Assembly (NCBI GenBank): GCA_005880695.1
Contig: VBGR01000062.1
Location: 1 to 40,009, forward strand
Length of the DNA: 40,009 nt
From: Chloroflexota bacterium
GTDB lineage: Bacteria; Chloroflexota; Dormibacteria; Dormibacterales; Dormibacteraceae
Direction: 5' to 3'
Shown here: piece by piece, positions 22,297 through 30,865 of the stretch
Numbering within the stretch: the first letter of the stretch is position 1
Layout of the letters: each line of letters starts with the position of its first letter
The notes under the pieces: model-generated
Database searches by the model: none
What the model was told of the DNA's origin: nothing
The model's input: only the letters and a program-made list of their open reading frames with translations
Made by a program: the position numbers and the translations under genes

Positions 22297-23851
22297 ATCG
22301 AAACCGAGTTGGCGAGATGACGATGCTGAAGATCGCCACGACGAGCGCATCCCAGCCGAACGGGAAAAGACCCGTGCCTCCGAAGTCCGTGGCGCCCAGA
22401 TAAGAGATCGCTGCCAGACCGCCCAGGTAAGGCACGAGCCAGTAGGCCGCGTGCCAGTCGAATGTCGGCCGGTACTCGGGCTTGGAGGTCACATACGTGA
22501 TGGCCATCAACACCAGGCCGAGCAGGAGGGCGACCATCAGCTTCCAGTTGGTCTGCCAGCCGCCCCAGTAGATGATCAGGTTCGCGACTATGAAAGCCAG
22601 AGGTGCGATCACCTCGGCCCCCATCAGCCGGTAGGGACGGTCGTGGTCGGGGACCTGGCGGCGGAGCGCCGTCAGCGCCAGTGGCTGGAGCCCGTAGGAG
22701 AGCACAGTCGCGCTGGTGATGATGCCGATAAGCGACTGCCAGCTGGGAAACGGCAGCAGGAAGATGAACCCGAGCACGGTCGCGGCCAGGATGCTGACCA
22801 GCGGCACGTGCCGGCTGCTCAGGTGCTCGAAGATCTCAGGGATGTAACGGTTGCGCGCCATCGAGAAGCTCAGGCGGCTGGAAGAGCCGAGATAGATGAG
22901 GCCGGTTCCCGCCGGCGAAACCACGGCGTCGATGTAGAGCAGGACCGCCAGCCAGCCCAGGCCAAGCGAGCTGGCGATGGCGGCATAGGGGCCGAAGGAG
23001 CCCGCGAAAGCGAGCTTGCTCCAGCCGTTCTTGAGAGCGCTCGGATCGAAGCTGGTGGCAAAGGCGATGGCGAGGCCCAGGTAGACGACCACGCCGATGA
23101 TCATCGATCCGATCACGGCAAGCGGGATGTTGCGCCGTGGGTTGTGGCTTTCGGCTCCGAACTCGACAGCCTGCTCGAAGCCCAGGTAGGCGAAGATGAT
23201 GCCGCTCGAGAGCGCCGCGAAGACTGACGGCAAACCGTTCGGCATGAAGCCGTGCGAGGTCAGGTTCTCGAAGTGATGCGTGAGAATCAGGAAGACGATG
23301 ACGGTCAAGACCGGGATGGCGATCTTCCAGTAGACGGTGATCTTGTTGGTCTCCGCCAGCCACTTGACGCTGAGCAGATTGATGCCTGAGAAAACGGCCA
23401 TCGCGGCGGCCGCGACAAAAAGACCGGTTGGCACCGTCAGGGTGCCGTCTCCATTGATCAGGTTGGGTACGTAGTTGTTGGCGTAGGTGAGCGCGGCCTC
23501 GACCTCGGCCGGGGCGACGGTGACCGCGCCCAGGTAGTAGATCCAGCCGCTGGCCAGTCCGGCCAGGCTGCCGAAGGCGTAGTGGGGAAAGCGCGCGCTG
23601 CCGCCGGCGACCGCGAACATCGAGCCGAGCTCGGCGTGAACCAGCGCCAGGAAGAGGATCGCCACCGCGCCGATGACCCAGGAGACGATGGCTGCCGGGC
23701 CGGCCACTTTCGAAGCGGTCAGCGCACCCAGCAGCCAGCCCGAGCCGATGATCGATCCGGCTGAGGCAAACATCAGACCAACGAATCCGATCTGCCGCTG
23801 CAGCTTTCGCGGCATGACGTAGGAGCCCATTGCCTGACTCGTAGATGCCAT
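22277..23851 (-). CDS. APC-superfamily amino-acid permease
   Basis: Secondary transporter of ~524 residues with about twelve to fourteen membrane helices. The first helix carries the APC substrate-binding GSIIGSGWL segment, and the sixth has the GFEQAVEFGAES region common in the family. Substrate is not predictable. ATG 23851 is chosen over a start five residues upstream because GGAGG (complement of 23858-23862) lies six bases before it. The tail overlaps the AIM24 gene on the other strand. Located directly downstream of mntH in the same orientation, but with a 130-base gap, so it probably has its own promoter. Confidence 0.88.
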   Translation of the reverse strand: MASTSQAMGSYVMPRKLQRQIGFVGLMFASAGSIIGSGWLLGALTASKVAGPAAIVSWVIGAVAILFLALVHAELGSMFAVAGGSARFPHYAFGSLAGLASGWIYYLGAVTVAPAEVEAALTYANNYVPNLINGDGTLTVPTGLFVAAAAMAVFSGINLLSVKWLAETNKITVYWKIAIPVLTVIVFLILTHHFENLTSHGFMPNGLPSVFAALSSGIIFAYLGFEQAVEFGAESHNPRRNIPLAVIGSMIIGVVVYLGLAIAFATSFDPSALKNGWSKLAFAGSFGPYAAIASSLGLGWLAVLLYIDAVVSPAGTGLIYLGSSSRLSFSMARNRYIPEIFEHLSSRHVPLVSILAATVLGFIFLLPFPSWQSLIGIITSATVLSYGLQPLALTALRRQVPDHDRPYRLMGAEVIAPLAFIVANLIIYWGGWQTNWKLMVALLLGLVLMAITYVTSKPEYRPTFDWHAAYWLVPYLGGLAAISYLGATDFGGTGLFPFGWDALVVAIFSIVISPTRFRFSRRGL

Positions 23852-23857
23852 ATGACG

Positions 23858-23862
23858 CCTCC
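23858..23862 (-). promoter_or_regulatory. Ribosome binding site of the permease gene
   Basis: GGAGG on the minus strand, six bases before ATG 23851; decides the start. Confidence 0.65.
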
Positions 23863-23981
23863 TCAACCCACCCCTGTCGCAAGAGACGCGCGCCAGAAAA
23901 CCCGCTCCTGTGAGGAGACTTCCTGTGCAGCAAATTGTAAGACGAGCGGCAGGATTTGTTCGCCTACCGGGTTGACGCGAG

Positions 23982-25274
23982 TTACAGGTGGAGTAGGGAG
24001 GGCGCTCCGAACACGCTGGCGAGCAGGACCAGGTTCAAGCCGAGGATCAGGAACGCGCTGCCGGTCGCCAGAGTGTTGACCAGGCGGCTGTTGGCGAGCT
24101 CGCCCATGATGTCGCGCCGTCTCGTGAACATGACCAGCGCGATGACCGGCACTGGCAGCACCAGGCTCAGCACAACCTGGCTCAGAACCAGGGTCTGGGT
24201 CGGGTTGACGCCCCAGGCGATGATCAGGATCGCCGGCAGCATGGTGACCACCCGGCGCACCCAGACCGGAATCGAGAACCCGACGAAGCCCTGCATGACA
24301 ACCTGGCCGGCCATAGTCCCGACCGCCGACGAGGAAATGCCGGAGGCGAGCAGCGAGATCAGGAAGACAAAGGCGGCGGCGCTGCCGAGCAGAGGCGTCA
24401 GCGTCCGGTAGGCGGTCGTGATGTCCGCGACCGCCGAGTGGGCAGGATGGAAGACCGCCGCCGCCATGGCCAGCATGGCCATGTTGACGAGGCCGGCGAG
24501 GCTCAGTGCGATCACGACGTCGACTGTCTCGAAACGCACGATCTGGCGCGCCTCAGCAACGTCTTTCGGCACGATCCGGCGCTGCGTCAAACCGGAATGG
24601 ATGAAGAGCGCATGCGGCATCACCGTGGCTCCAATGATTCCGACCGCGAGCAGCACGCTGGAGGGACCCTGGAGCGACGGCACAAAGGTGCCCTCCAGAA
24701 AAGCGGGCAGGTTGGGCCTCGAGAAGACGAGCTCGGCGACATAACTGAGGGCGATAAGGCCGACCATCGCGCCGATGACCCGCTCGATCGGGCGGAACCC
24801 GAAGCGCTCGAGCGTGAGCAGGAGATAGGTGACCAGGCCGGTCACCAGCGCAGCGACCAGCAGGGGCACGTGGAAGAGGAGGTAGATGGCGAGCGATGCC
24901 CCCAGGAACTCGGCCAGGTCGGTCGCCATGGCGGCCACCTCGCTGACGATCCACATCCCGATCACGACTGGTCGAGGAAACTGCTCCCGGCACATCTCGG
25001 CCAGGTTCCGGCCCGTGACGATCCCGAGCTTTGCGGCCAGGCGCTGGTAGAGCATCGCCGTCAGGTTCGCGAAGAGCACTACCCAGAGCAGGCGATAGCC
25101 GAACTGGGCGCCGCCCTGGATGTTGGTCGCGAAGTTCCCGGGGTCGACGTAAGCGACAGAGGCGATGAACGCCGGCCCCATGAACGGCAGCAGCGCCCGG
25201 ATGCCCCGCCGCTCCCCGGCCAACGCCTGGCGAGCTTCCAGCTCGGTGCGGCCGGCGACGGTTTCAATCGCCAA
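23982..25274 (-). CDS. mntH: Manganese/divalent metal transporter MntH (Nramp)
   Basis: Proton-coupled Mn(II)/Fe(II) importer. The 430 residues show eleven or so membrane helices with the Nramp metal-binding DPGN (44-47) in helix 1 and the MPH motif (VMPHALFIHS) in helix 6. TTG 25274 is chosen because GGGAGG (complement of 25281-25286) lies six bases upstream inside the end of mntR; a longer frame reading into mntR has no family similarity. It overlaps mntR by 11 bases, so regulator and transporter are co-transcribed. Mn repression through the upstream palindrome would control both. Confidence 0.93.
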   Translation of the reverse strand: MAIETVAGRTELEARQALAGERRGIRALLPFMGPAFIASVAYVDPGNFATNIQGGAQFGYRLLWVVLFANLTAMLYQRLAAKLGIVTGRNLAEMCREQFPRPVVIGMWIVSEVAAMATDLAEFLGASLAIYLLFHVPLLVAALVTGLVTYLLLTLERFGFRPIERVIGAMVGLIALSYVAELVFSRPNLPAFLEGTFVPSLQGPSSVLLAVGIIGATVMPHALFIHSGLTQRRIVPKDVAEARQIVRFETVDVVIALSLAGLVNMAMLAMAAAVFHPAHSAVADITTAYRTLTPLLGSAAAFVFLISLLASGISSSAVGTMAGQVVMQGFVGFSIPVWVRRVVTMLPAILIIAWGVNPTQTLVLSQVVLSLVLPVPVIALVMFTRRRDIMGELANSRLVNTLATGSAFLILGLNLVLLASVFGAPSLLHL

Positions 25275-25941
25275 CGAACACCTCCCGGGCAAGGCCGAGG
25301 GGGATCTGCCGGAGCCGGCGGCCGAGGCGAACCGTGATCGGACCTTCGTAGCGGCTGGGCTCGAGCACCTCGACGTCGGCGCCGAGCTGGAGACCGAGCT
25401 CGCCGATCGCGCGCAGCTTGTCGGGATCGCTGTCCGACACGCGGCGGACCCTGACCAGATCACCCGCTGCGCAGGCGGTGAGCGGGGTGTGGGGGGACTC
25501 CTCGAGGTCGCCTCGCTCGCTTGGGATGGGGTCGCCGTGGGGATCGCGCCGGGGCCTGCCCAGCGCTGCTGCGATGCGTTCCTCGAATTGCTCTGAGATA
25601 ACGTGCTCGAGGCGCTCCGCCTCCTCGTGGACCTCGTCCCAGGAGTAGCCCAAGGCCTTGACCAGGTACATCTCGAGAAGCCGGTGGTGCCGGATCATCT
25701 CGACGGCGACAGCTTCGCCCCGCTCGGTCAGCTCGGCGCCCCGATAGCGGTCATGGCTGACGAGGCCGAGTGCGGCCAGCTTGCCGAACATCTCGCTCAC
25801 GGAAGGGGCGGAAACATGGAGGTGCTCGGCCAGTTCTGACGTACTGACGCCGTGACCGGTATGACGGAGCTTGTAAAGAGCCTTGACGTAGTCCTCCTGA
25901 GAAGAGGACAGAGAGCTGGTCAGCCGGGCAGTTTTCGGCAC
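25264..25941 (-). CDS. mntR: Manganese-dependent repressor MntR (DtxR family)
   Basis: About 225 residues: winged helix-turn-helix (~15-70, with STSELAEHLHVSAPSVSEMFGKL), the dimer/metal domain (HHRLLEMYLVKAL... VHEEAERLEHVISE), and a C-terminal SH3-like FeoA domain (~150-225). At the place where DtxR/IdeR has its sensing cysteine (VHDEAC in DtxR) this protein has Glu (VHEEAE), and the N-terminal SQEDY supplies the Asp found in MntR; both favour Mn over Fe. GTG 25941 fits a leaderless transcript from TAAGAT (25955-25950); GTG 25959 is the alternative start. Forms an operon with mntH. Confidence 0.88.
   Translation of the reverse strand: MPKTARLTSSLSSSQEDYVKALYKLRHTGHGVSTSELAEHLHVSAPSVSEMFGKLAALGLVSHDRYRGAELTERGEAVAVEMIRHHRLLEMYLVKALGYSWDEVHEEAERLEHVISEQFEERIAAALGRPRRDPHGDPIPSERGDLEESPHTPLTACAAGDLVRVRRVSDSDPDKLRAIGELGLQLGADVEVLEPSRYEGPITVRLGRRLRQIPLGLAREVFVGD
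25281..25286 (-). promoter_or_regulatory. Ribosome binding site of mntH within mntR
   Basis: GGGAGG on the minus strand, six bases before TTG 25274. It is the best evidence for the non-ATG start of mntH. Confidence 0.65.
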
Positions 25942-25964
25942 GCCTAAAAATCTTACCACGGTTT

Positions 25965-25982
25965 ACCTAATGTGCAATAGGT
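25965..25982 (+). promoter_or_regulatory. MntR-box-like palindrome
   Basis: ACCTAATGTGCAATAGGT: ACCTA and TAGGT arms with partly symmetric TG/CA inside. It overlaps a TTGCAC -35 candidate for mntR (minus) and abuts TTGACG (25982-25987), a -35-like hexamer facing the MFS gene (plus). DtxR-family operators commonly have TAGGT/ACCTA-type arms, so autoregulation by MntR is the leading inference. Confidence 0.5.
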
Positions 25983-26016
25983 TGACGATTGCTCGGGTTT
26001 GAAACACTTGACTCTG

Positions 26017-27576
26017 ATGAGGGCACCCAACATCGAGGAACGGCCGGCGGCTCCCGCACTTGCTGAGGCCGGGCCTCGCACCGGCCGGGCCGACCTCTAC
26101 ATCGCGGCGTCCGTTGTCGCCCTCGGCTCGACCGCGTCGATCCTCTCCAGCACGGTGGTCAACGTGGCCGTGCCCGACCTCCAGCGCGTCTTCGGAGCCT
26201 CGCTCACGGACGTGCAGTGGGTGATGAGCGCCTACCTGCTCGGGCTGGCCTCAGTGATCCCGGTCAGCGGCTATGTCAGCGACCGCTTCGGCACACGCCG
26301 CGTCTACCTCCTGACTCTTCTCGCCTTCACGATCGCGTCGGGCCTCTGTGGAGCGGCCTGGAACCTGCCGTCGGAGATCGGCTTCCGCGTCATCCAGGGC
26401 CTCGCGGGCGGCATGGTCATGCCGGTGGGCATGACCATCCTGATGTCCATGGCGCCCGCCACCGAGCGGGGCCGCATGATGGCCGTCCTCGGCGTGCCGA
26501 TGATGCTGGCGCCCGCCCTCGGCCCGACCGTGGGTGGCTGGCTCATCCAGGCATTCAGCTGGCAATGGGTCTTCTGGGTGAACATCCCCGTCGGCATCCT
26601 GGCCCTGATCGTCGGCTACCGGCTCCTGCGTGACCTGCCGCGCCGCCCGACGGGCCCGCTCGATCGGGTCGGGTTGGTCCTGGCGATGCCCGGGGTCGCC
26701 CTGATCATCTACGGCCTGACCCAGGCCTCCGACCACGGCTGGGGGGCGGCCGAAGCTCTGATCCCGCTGGGCCTCGGCGTCGCGCTGGTCGCGACCTTCA
26801 CGGGGTGGGAGCTGCGCAGCCCGCACCCGCTCCTGGACCTGGCGGTCTTCCGAGACCGCGGCTTCGCCGGCGCCATGGTCGTGAACGTGATCCTCGCCAG
26901 CGCGCTCTTCGGCGCGGTTTTCCTGGTTCCCGTCTTCATGCAAGAGGTCCAGGGCTTCGACACTCTGCGTACCGGACTGCTGCTGGCGCCACAGGGCATC
27001 GCCGCCGCGGCGGCCATGCCCATCTCGGGCCTCCTCACCGATCGATTCGGCGCCAAGCCCGTGGTCTTCTTCGGCATCCTGGTGCTTGTCGCGGCGACCG
27101 TGATGCTGACGGGCGTCACGCCGACAACCACCAACACGGAGTGGATCACCATCCTGGCCCTTCGCGGGATTGGGATGGGCTTCGCCATGATGCCCGCATT
27201 CGCGGCCGCCTACGTGACGCTGGCGCCGCCGGCGATCGCCCGCGCGACGGCCTTGTCGAACACTGTTCAGAGGGTCGCCTCCTCACTGGGCATCGCCGTT
27301 CTCGCGACCATCGTCCAGACCCGTGTTGCCGCCCACCTGCCGGGGCGCTTCGCGCACGCCCAGGGCGCCGGAGGAACGCTGCCTGCCAACCTGCCGCCGC
27401 AGGTGGCCCAGCAGATCCACACGGCGGTTGCGATGGGCTTCGGCGACACCTTCTGGGTCGCGGCCGTGATCGCTCTCTGCGGCCTTCCCGCCGCGCTCCT
27501 GCTGCGCAGGCCACTGCCACCGGGCGAGGCGGCGCTGCGTGCCGACGCGAGCTCGCGGGCCCGTACTAGCGCGTAA
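26017..27576 (+). CDS. MFS exporter, DHA2 (EmrB/QacA-like) family
   Basis: 519 residues from ATG 26017, with about fourteen membrane helices, the DHA2 layout. Visible: TVVNVAVPDL in helix 1, the motif A loop GYVSDRFGTRRVY, and the motif C region GPTVGGWL typical of antiporters. Usual roles are drug/proton efflux; the substrate cannot be told. TTG 25999 would lengthen it by six residues. It is divergent from mntR and shares its putative operator, so it might also respond to Mn status. Converges on the LLM gene with an 11-base overlap. Confidence 0.88.
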   Translation: MRAPNIEERPAAPALAEAGPRTGRADLYIAASVVALGSTASILSSTVVNVAVPDLQRVFGASLTDVQWVMSAYLLGLASVIPVSGYVSDRFGTRRVYLLTLLAFTIASGLCGAAWNLPSEIGFRVIQGLAGGMVMPVGMTILMSMAPATERGRMMAVLGVPMMLAPALGPTVGGWLIQAFSWQWVFWVNIPVGILALIVGYRLLRDLPRRPTGPLDRVGLVLAMPGVALIIYGLTQASDHGWGAAEALIPLGLGVALVATFTGWELRSPHPLLDLAVFRDRGFAGAMVVNVILASALFGAVFLVPVFMQEVQGFDTLRTGLLLAPQGIAAAAAMPISGLLTDRFGAKPVVFFGILVLVAATVMLTGVTPTTTNTEWITILALRGIGMGFAMMPAFAAAYVTLAPPAIARATALSNTVQRVASSLGIAVLATIVQTRVAAHLPGRFAHAQGAGGTLPANLPPQVAQQIHTAVAMGFGDTFWVAAVIALCGLPAALLLRRPLPPGEAALRADASSRARTSA

Positions 27577-28399
27577 GCGCGGTCACCTTCTCGAGTCGGG
27601 GCATGACTACCGAATCAGGCTCGGAAGGCATCCAGAAGACCAGCCGGTCGACGCCCGCCCGCGCGTAGCCCTCGACCGCCTCGGGGGTGGCGTGAGTGCC
27701 GTAGACCGTCACCGGCAGGTGGCCCCGACCGGCCTCCTCCGACATCCGCCGGAGATCGGAGATCTGGTCGGCCAGCGGCCGGGCGCTGCGGCCCTCGTTC
27801 GGGATCCAGCCGTCCCCGTACTCGATGACGCGCTTCAGGGTGTTTTCGGCATTGCCGCCCACGAGCACCGGCGGATGCGGCTTCTGGACCGGTTTCGGCC
27901 AGGACCAGATCGGCCCGAAGTCGACCAGCTCGCCGTGGAACTCGGCGACGTCCTGCGTCCAGATCTCCTTCATCGCCAGGACCCGCTCGCGGAGCAGCCG
28001 CCAGCGCCGCTTCGGTTCTGTCCCGTGGTTCTCCATCTCCTCCAGGTTCCAGCCGCCGCCGACGCCGAAGAGCACCCGACCGCCCGAGAGCAGATCGAGG
28101 GTGGCGACGGCTTTGGCGGTGATGATCGGGTCGCGTTGGATCAGGAGCACGATGCCGAAGCCGAGCAGGACGCGCTCGGTGGAGACGGCGAGCGCGCCCA
28201 TTGCAACGAACGGGTCGAGCGTGCGCTTGTAGCGCTCCGGCAGCTCACCGCCGCCAGGCCAGGGTGAGCGCCGGCTGACCGGGATGTGAGTGTGCTCGGG
28301 GAGCCAGAAAGACTCGAAGCCGCGCTCTTCGACGGCTCGAGCCAGCTGAACCACGTCCATCGCGGTGTCCGTGGCGAAGAACGCGATACCGAACTTCAC
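27566..28399 (-). CDS. LLM-class (luciferase-like) F420-type oxidoreductase
   Basis: 277 residues of the bacterial-luciferase-like fold, a TIM barrel using F420H2 or FMN. Visible: N-terminal KFGIAFFATD, FESFWLPEHTHIP, the RDPIITAKAVATLDLLSGGR stretch typical of this family, GVGGGWNLEEMENHG, and PPVLVGGN. The GG and barrel motifs resemble the Rv-type 'TIGR03619' F420 group; whether F420 is used here is inference. GTG 28399 is chosen because GAGGTG (complement 28405-28410) lies five bases before it. Substrate unknown. A second, related gene lies at 38967. Confidence 0.85.
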   Translation of the reverse strand: MKFGIAFFATDTAMDVVQLARAVEERGFESFWLPEHTHIPVSRRSPWPGGGELPERYKRTLDPFVAMGALAVSTERVLLGFGIVLLIQRDPIITAKAVATLDLLSGGRVLFGVGGGWNLEEMENHGTEPKRRWRLLRERVLAMKEIWTQDVAEFHGELVDFGPIWSWPKPVQKPHPPVLVGGNAENTLKRVIEYGDGWIPNEGRSARPLADQISDLRRMSEEAGRGHLPVTVYGTHATPEAVEGYARAGVDRLVFWMPSEPDSVVMPRLEKVTALTR

Positions 28400-28404
28400 A
28401 TGTT

Positions 28405-28410
28405 CACCTC
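28405..28410 (-). promoter_or_regulatory. Ribosome binding site of the LLM gene
   Basis: GAGGTG five bases before GTG 28399 on the minus strand; supports that start over an upstream in-frame candidate at 28417. Confidence 0.6.
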
Positions 28411-28446
28411 GGGGCAAACAGGTTTAATCTGCGCCTTCGAATTCAG

Positions 28447-29052
28447 ATGCTCTCCATGATGCACCGGTTCCTGAACCTGACTCGGTTCGCGATCGGGGTC
28501 CTCGTCGGCTTGATCGGCATGGCTCTCTACTTCGACAATCGCGCCGCGATCGTTCTCCATCTCGGTCCGATCCCATCCCTCAACGTGCCGCTCTGGTCGG
28601 TCGCGCTGGTGCCGCTCTTCGTCGGCCTGGGCGCCGGCTACCTCTACCAGCTGCCCGCGCGCATGCACCACGTGGCCGAGCACTACCGCCACCGGCAGCG
28701 CGTTCACGAGCTGGAAAAGGAGCTGCGCGACCTCCACAAGAGCTTCGACCAGGTGGTGGCCATGCCTGGGGACGAGCGCGAGACCCCGGCCGGCGCCCGG
28801 CTGGTCCCCTTGATCGAGCACGACAACGGCGGCGCCAAGGCTCGGGTCGCCAGGCCGAAGCTGCTGGCCGAACCCCAGGCCGGCCGGGTGACCAAGGTGG
28901 CGCCGATGTCCCGCAAGAAGCTTCTGGCGCCCCTCAAGGCGGAGCTCGCCACGGTCAAGCTGCCCGCGAAGGCGGATCCCGACAAGAAGGCTGCCAACGG
29001 CCACCGGCAACGCCAGCGACGCCCCGCCAAGGCTCCCGCGCCCGCTCAGTAA
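28447..29052 (+). CDS. LapA-like (DUF1049) membrane protein with basic tail
   Basis: 201 residues: two hydrophobic helices (~12-27 and ~46-66) joined by a short loop with FDNR, then a heptad-like helical segment (~75-100, EHYRHRQRVHELEKELRDLHKSF) and a long Lys/Ala/Pro-rich tail (~130-201). The helix-loop-helix head resembles LapA/DUF1049 proteins, which in E. coli act with LapB in lipopolysaccharide assembly control; here the role must differ if the cell is monoderm. ATG 28447, with ATG 28456/28459 as alternatives. Ends 14 bases before the LOG gene. Confidence 0.65.
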   Translation: MLSMMHRFLNLTRFAIGVLVGLIGMALYFDNRAAIVLHLGPIPSLNVPLWSVALVPLFVGLGAGYLYQLPARMHHVAEHYRHRQRVHELEKELRDLHKSFDQVVAMPGDERETPAGARLVPLIEHDNGGAKARVARPKLLAEPQAGRVTKVAPMSRKKLLAPLKAELATVKLPAKADPDKKAANGHRQRQRRPAKAPAPAQ

Positions 29053-29066
29053 GATTGGCTTCTCCG

Positions 29067-29819
29067 ATGATGGATCGCCGGCGGGCCGGCCGCCTGATCG
29101 TTCCTTCCGGCAAGCCCCTCGCCGACAAGGCGTTCTTCGATCGCGACCAGCTCGACCAGCTCATGCTGCATGCCGACCCGTGGCGCGTGCTGCGCATCCT
29201 GAGCGAGTTCGTCGAAGGGTTTGACGCGCTCTCGAGCCTGGGTCCGGCGGTGACGATCTTCGGTTCGGCCCGGGTACCCGACTCGGATCCTCTTTACCAG
29301 GCCGCGATCGCCACGGGCCGGGCCCTGGCCGAGCGCGGCTTCGCTGTGATCACCGGTGGCGGGCCAGGGATCATGGAGGCCGCCAACCGGGGCTGCAAAG
29401 AAGCTGGCGGCGTCTCGGTCGGCTGCAATATCGAGCTCCCCCACGAGCAGGACATGAACGACTACGTCGACCTCGGCGTCGAATTTCGCTACTTCTTCGC
29501 ACGCAAGACGATGTTCGTGAAGTACGCCCGCGGGTTCATCATCTTTCCGGGCGGCTTCGGCACTCTCGACGAGCTCTTCGAGTCGCTCACGCTGGCCCAG
29601 ACCGGCAAGATCGAGCACTTCCCGATCATCCTGTTCGGCCACACCTATTGGGACGGCTTGATCGACTGGATCGAGCACGAAGGCCTGCCCCGCGCCTACC
29701 TCTCGCCCGAGGACCTGCAGCTGGTGAAGGTGACGGACAGTCCCGAGGAGGCGGCCGAGTGGGCGATCTCGTCCAGCCCGGAGCCGCCCGGCGGACCCGG
29801 CTCTGATCACGCCCAGTAG
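29067..29819 (+). CDS. LOG-family nucleotide phosphoribohydrolase-like protein (TIGR00730)
   Basis: 250 residues with a Rossmann fold; plant LOG releases cytokinins from their nucleotides, and bacterial members cleave nucleotide 5'-monophosphates. The signatures GGGPGIMEAAN (97-107) and PGGFGTLDE (161-169) are intact. N-terminal ~55 residues (ADPWRVLRILSEFVEGFDALSS) are a helical extension found in a subset. ATG 29067; TAAGAT at 29050-29055 is a possible -10 for a leaderless mRNA. The following PLD gene overlaps if its start is CTG 29803. Confidence 0.9.
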   Translation: MMDRRRAGRLIVPSGKPLADKAFFDRDQLDQLMLHADPWRVLRILSEFVEGFDALSSLGPAVTIFGSARVPDSDPLYQAAIATGRALAERGFAVITGGGPGIMEAANRGCKEAGGVSVGCNIELPHEQDMNDYVDLGVEFRYFFARKTMFVKYARGFIIFPGGFGTLDELFESLTLAQTGKIEHFPIILFGHTYWDGLIDWIEHEGLPRAYLSPEDLQLVKVTDSPEEAAEWAISSSPEPPGGPGSDHAQ

Positions 29820-30858
29820 AGCCACCGCCGCGCCGGTCGCGCTGACCTTCCTGGAAGACGGCCGGCAGACCGCCGATGCGGTCGCGGGCCGGCTGGCCGC
29901 CTACTTCGCGGAGGCTCGCCAGAGCCTCGACATCGCCATCTACGACTTGAGCCTGCAGGGTCCCGCCGCACAGCTGATCCTGGACGCGGTGCACGCGGCC
30001 ACCGCCCGGGGGGTCGCGATCCGGCTCGCCTTCAACCAGGAGCACCGCAAGGCTCCCGCTGTGCCGCCGCCCGGCTATGTCGACTGGGACCTGGTGAAGC
30101 AGTTCGGCGTCCCGCTGGCGCCCATCCCGGGCGAGCCCGACCTCATGCATCACAAGTACGCGATCCGCGATGCGCAGGCCGTCTGGACCGGCTCGACGAA
30201 CTGGACGACCGACTCCTGGACGCGCGAGGAGAACGTCATCGTCGAGGTGCTTTCGACGGAGGTTGCGGCCGCCTACGCGAACGACTTCGAGGAGCTCTGG
30301 ACGCGGCGCGACGTCGCTCTCACCGGCCACTACCCACCCGCCTGGATCGACGTCGGTGGGCTCCAGGTCCGGCCCTATTTCGCGCCCGGAAGAGGGGAGA
30401 AGCTCTCCCACGAGATCGCCCAGCGGCTGGCGACCGCACAGCGCCGGGTCCGGGTCTGCTCGCCGGTGATCACGTCCGGGCCCATCCTCGGGACGCTCGC
30501 GGAAGTGATCCACGACGGCAAGGTGGAAGTGCGGGGGATCTACGACCGGACGCAGATGGTGGAAGTCGAGCACCAGTGGGCCGGCAACCCGCTGGCCGCC
30601 TGGAAGATCGCGGCCTTCCAGTCGGTGGTCGCGGCCGGTGGCTTCGCGTCCAAGGTCTCCACGCCGTACGCGGCGGGGACCACCCACGACTACATGCACG
30701 CCAAGCTGACGGTCGCCGACGACACGCTCTTCGTGGGCAGCTACAACCTCTCCCACAGCGGCGAGCAGAACGCGGAGAACGTGCTCGAGATCCAGAGCCC
30801 GGAGCTGGCGGAGGCGGCCGCCGCTTTCGTCGACCGGCTCATCATGAGATACCGGTGA
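29803..30858 (+). CDS. Phospholipase D-family protein (two HKD motifs)
   Basis: Single-chain PLD-superfamily hydrolase/transferase with two complete HxKxxxxD motifs (bases 30148-30171 and 30697-30720), each followed by a GS.N tetrapeptide-like turn (GSTN, GSYN). No signal peptide or obvious membrane anchor. The start is a problem: codons from ~29836 read LTFLEDGRQTADAVAGRL and DIAIYDLSL, matching PLD N-terminal helices, but the first ATG/GTG/TTG in frame is TTG 29947. CTG 29803 or 29842 is therefore favoured; the coordinate given is the longer. Substrate (phospholipid, DNA, phosphate ester) unknown. Confidence 0.85.
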   Translation: MITPSRATAAPVALTFLEDGRQTADAVAGRLAAYFAEARQSLDIAIYDLSLQGPAAQLILDAVHAATARGVAIRLAFNQEHRKAPAVPPPGYVDWDLVKQFGVPLAPIPGEPDLMHHKYAIRDAQAVWTGSTNWTTDSWTREENVIVEVLSTEVAAAYANDFEELWTRRDVALTGHYPPAWIDVGGLQVRPYFAPGRGEKLSHEIAQRLATAQRRVRVCSPVITSGPILGTLAEVIHDGKVEVRGIYDRTQMVEVEHQWAGNPLAAWKIAAFQSVVAAGGFASKVSTPYAAGTTHDYMHAKLTVADDTLFVGSYNLSHSGEQNAENVLEIQSPELAEAAAAFVDRLIMRYR

Positions 30859-30865
30859 GCGACGC

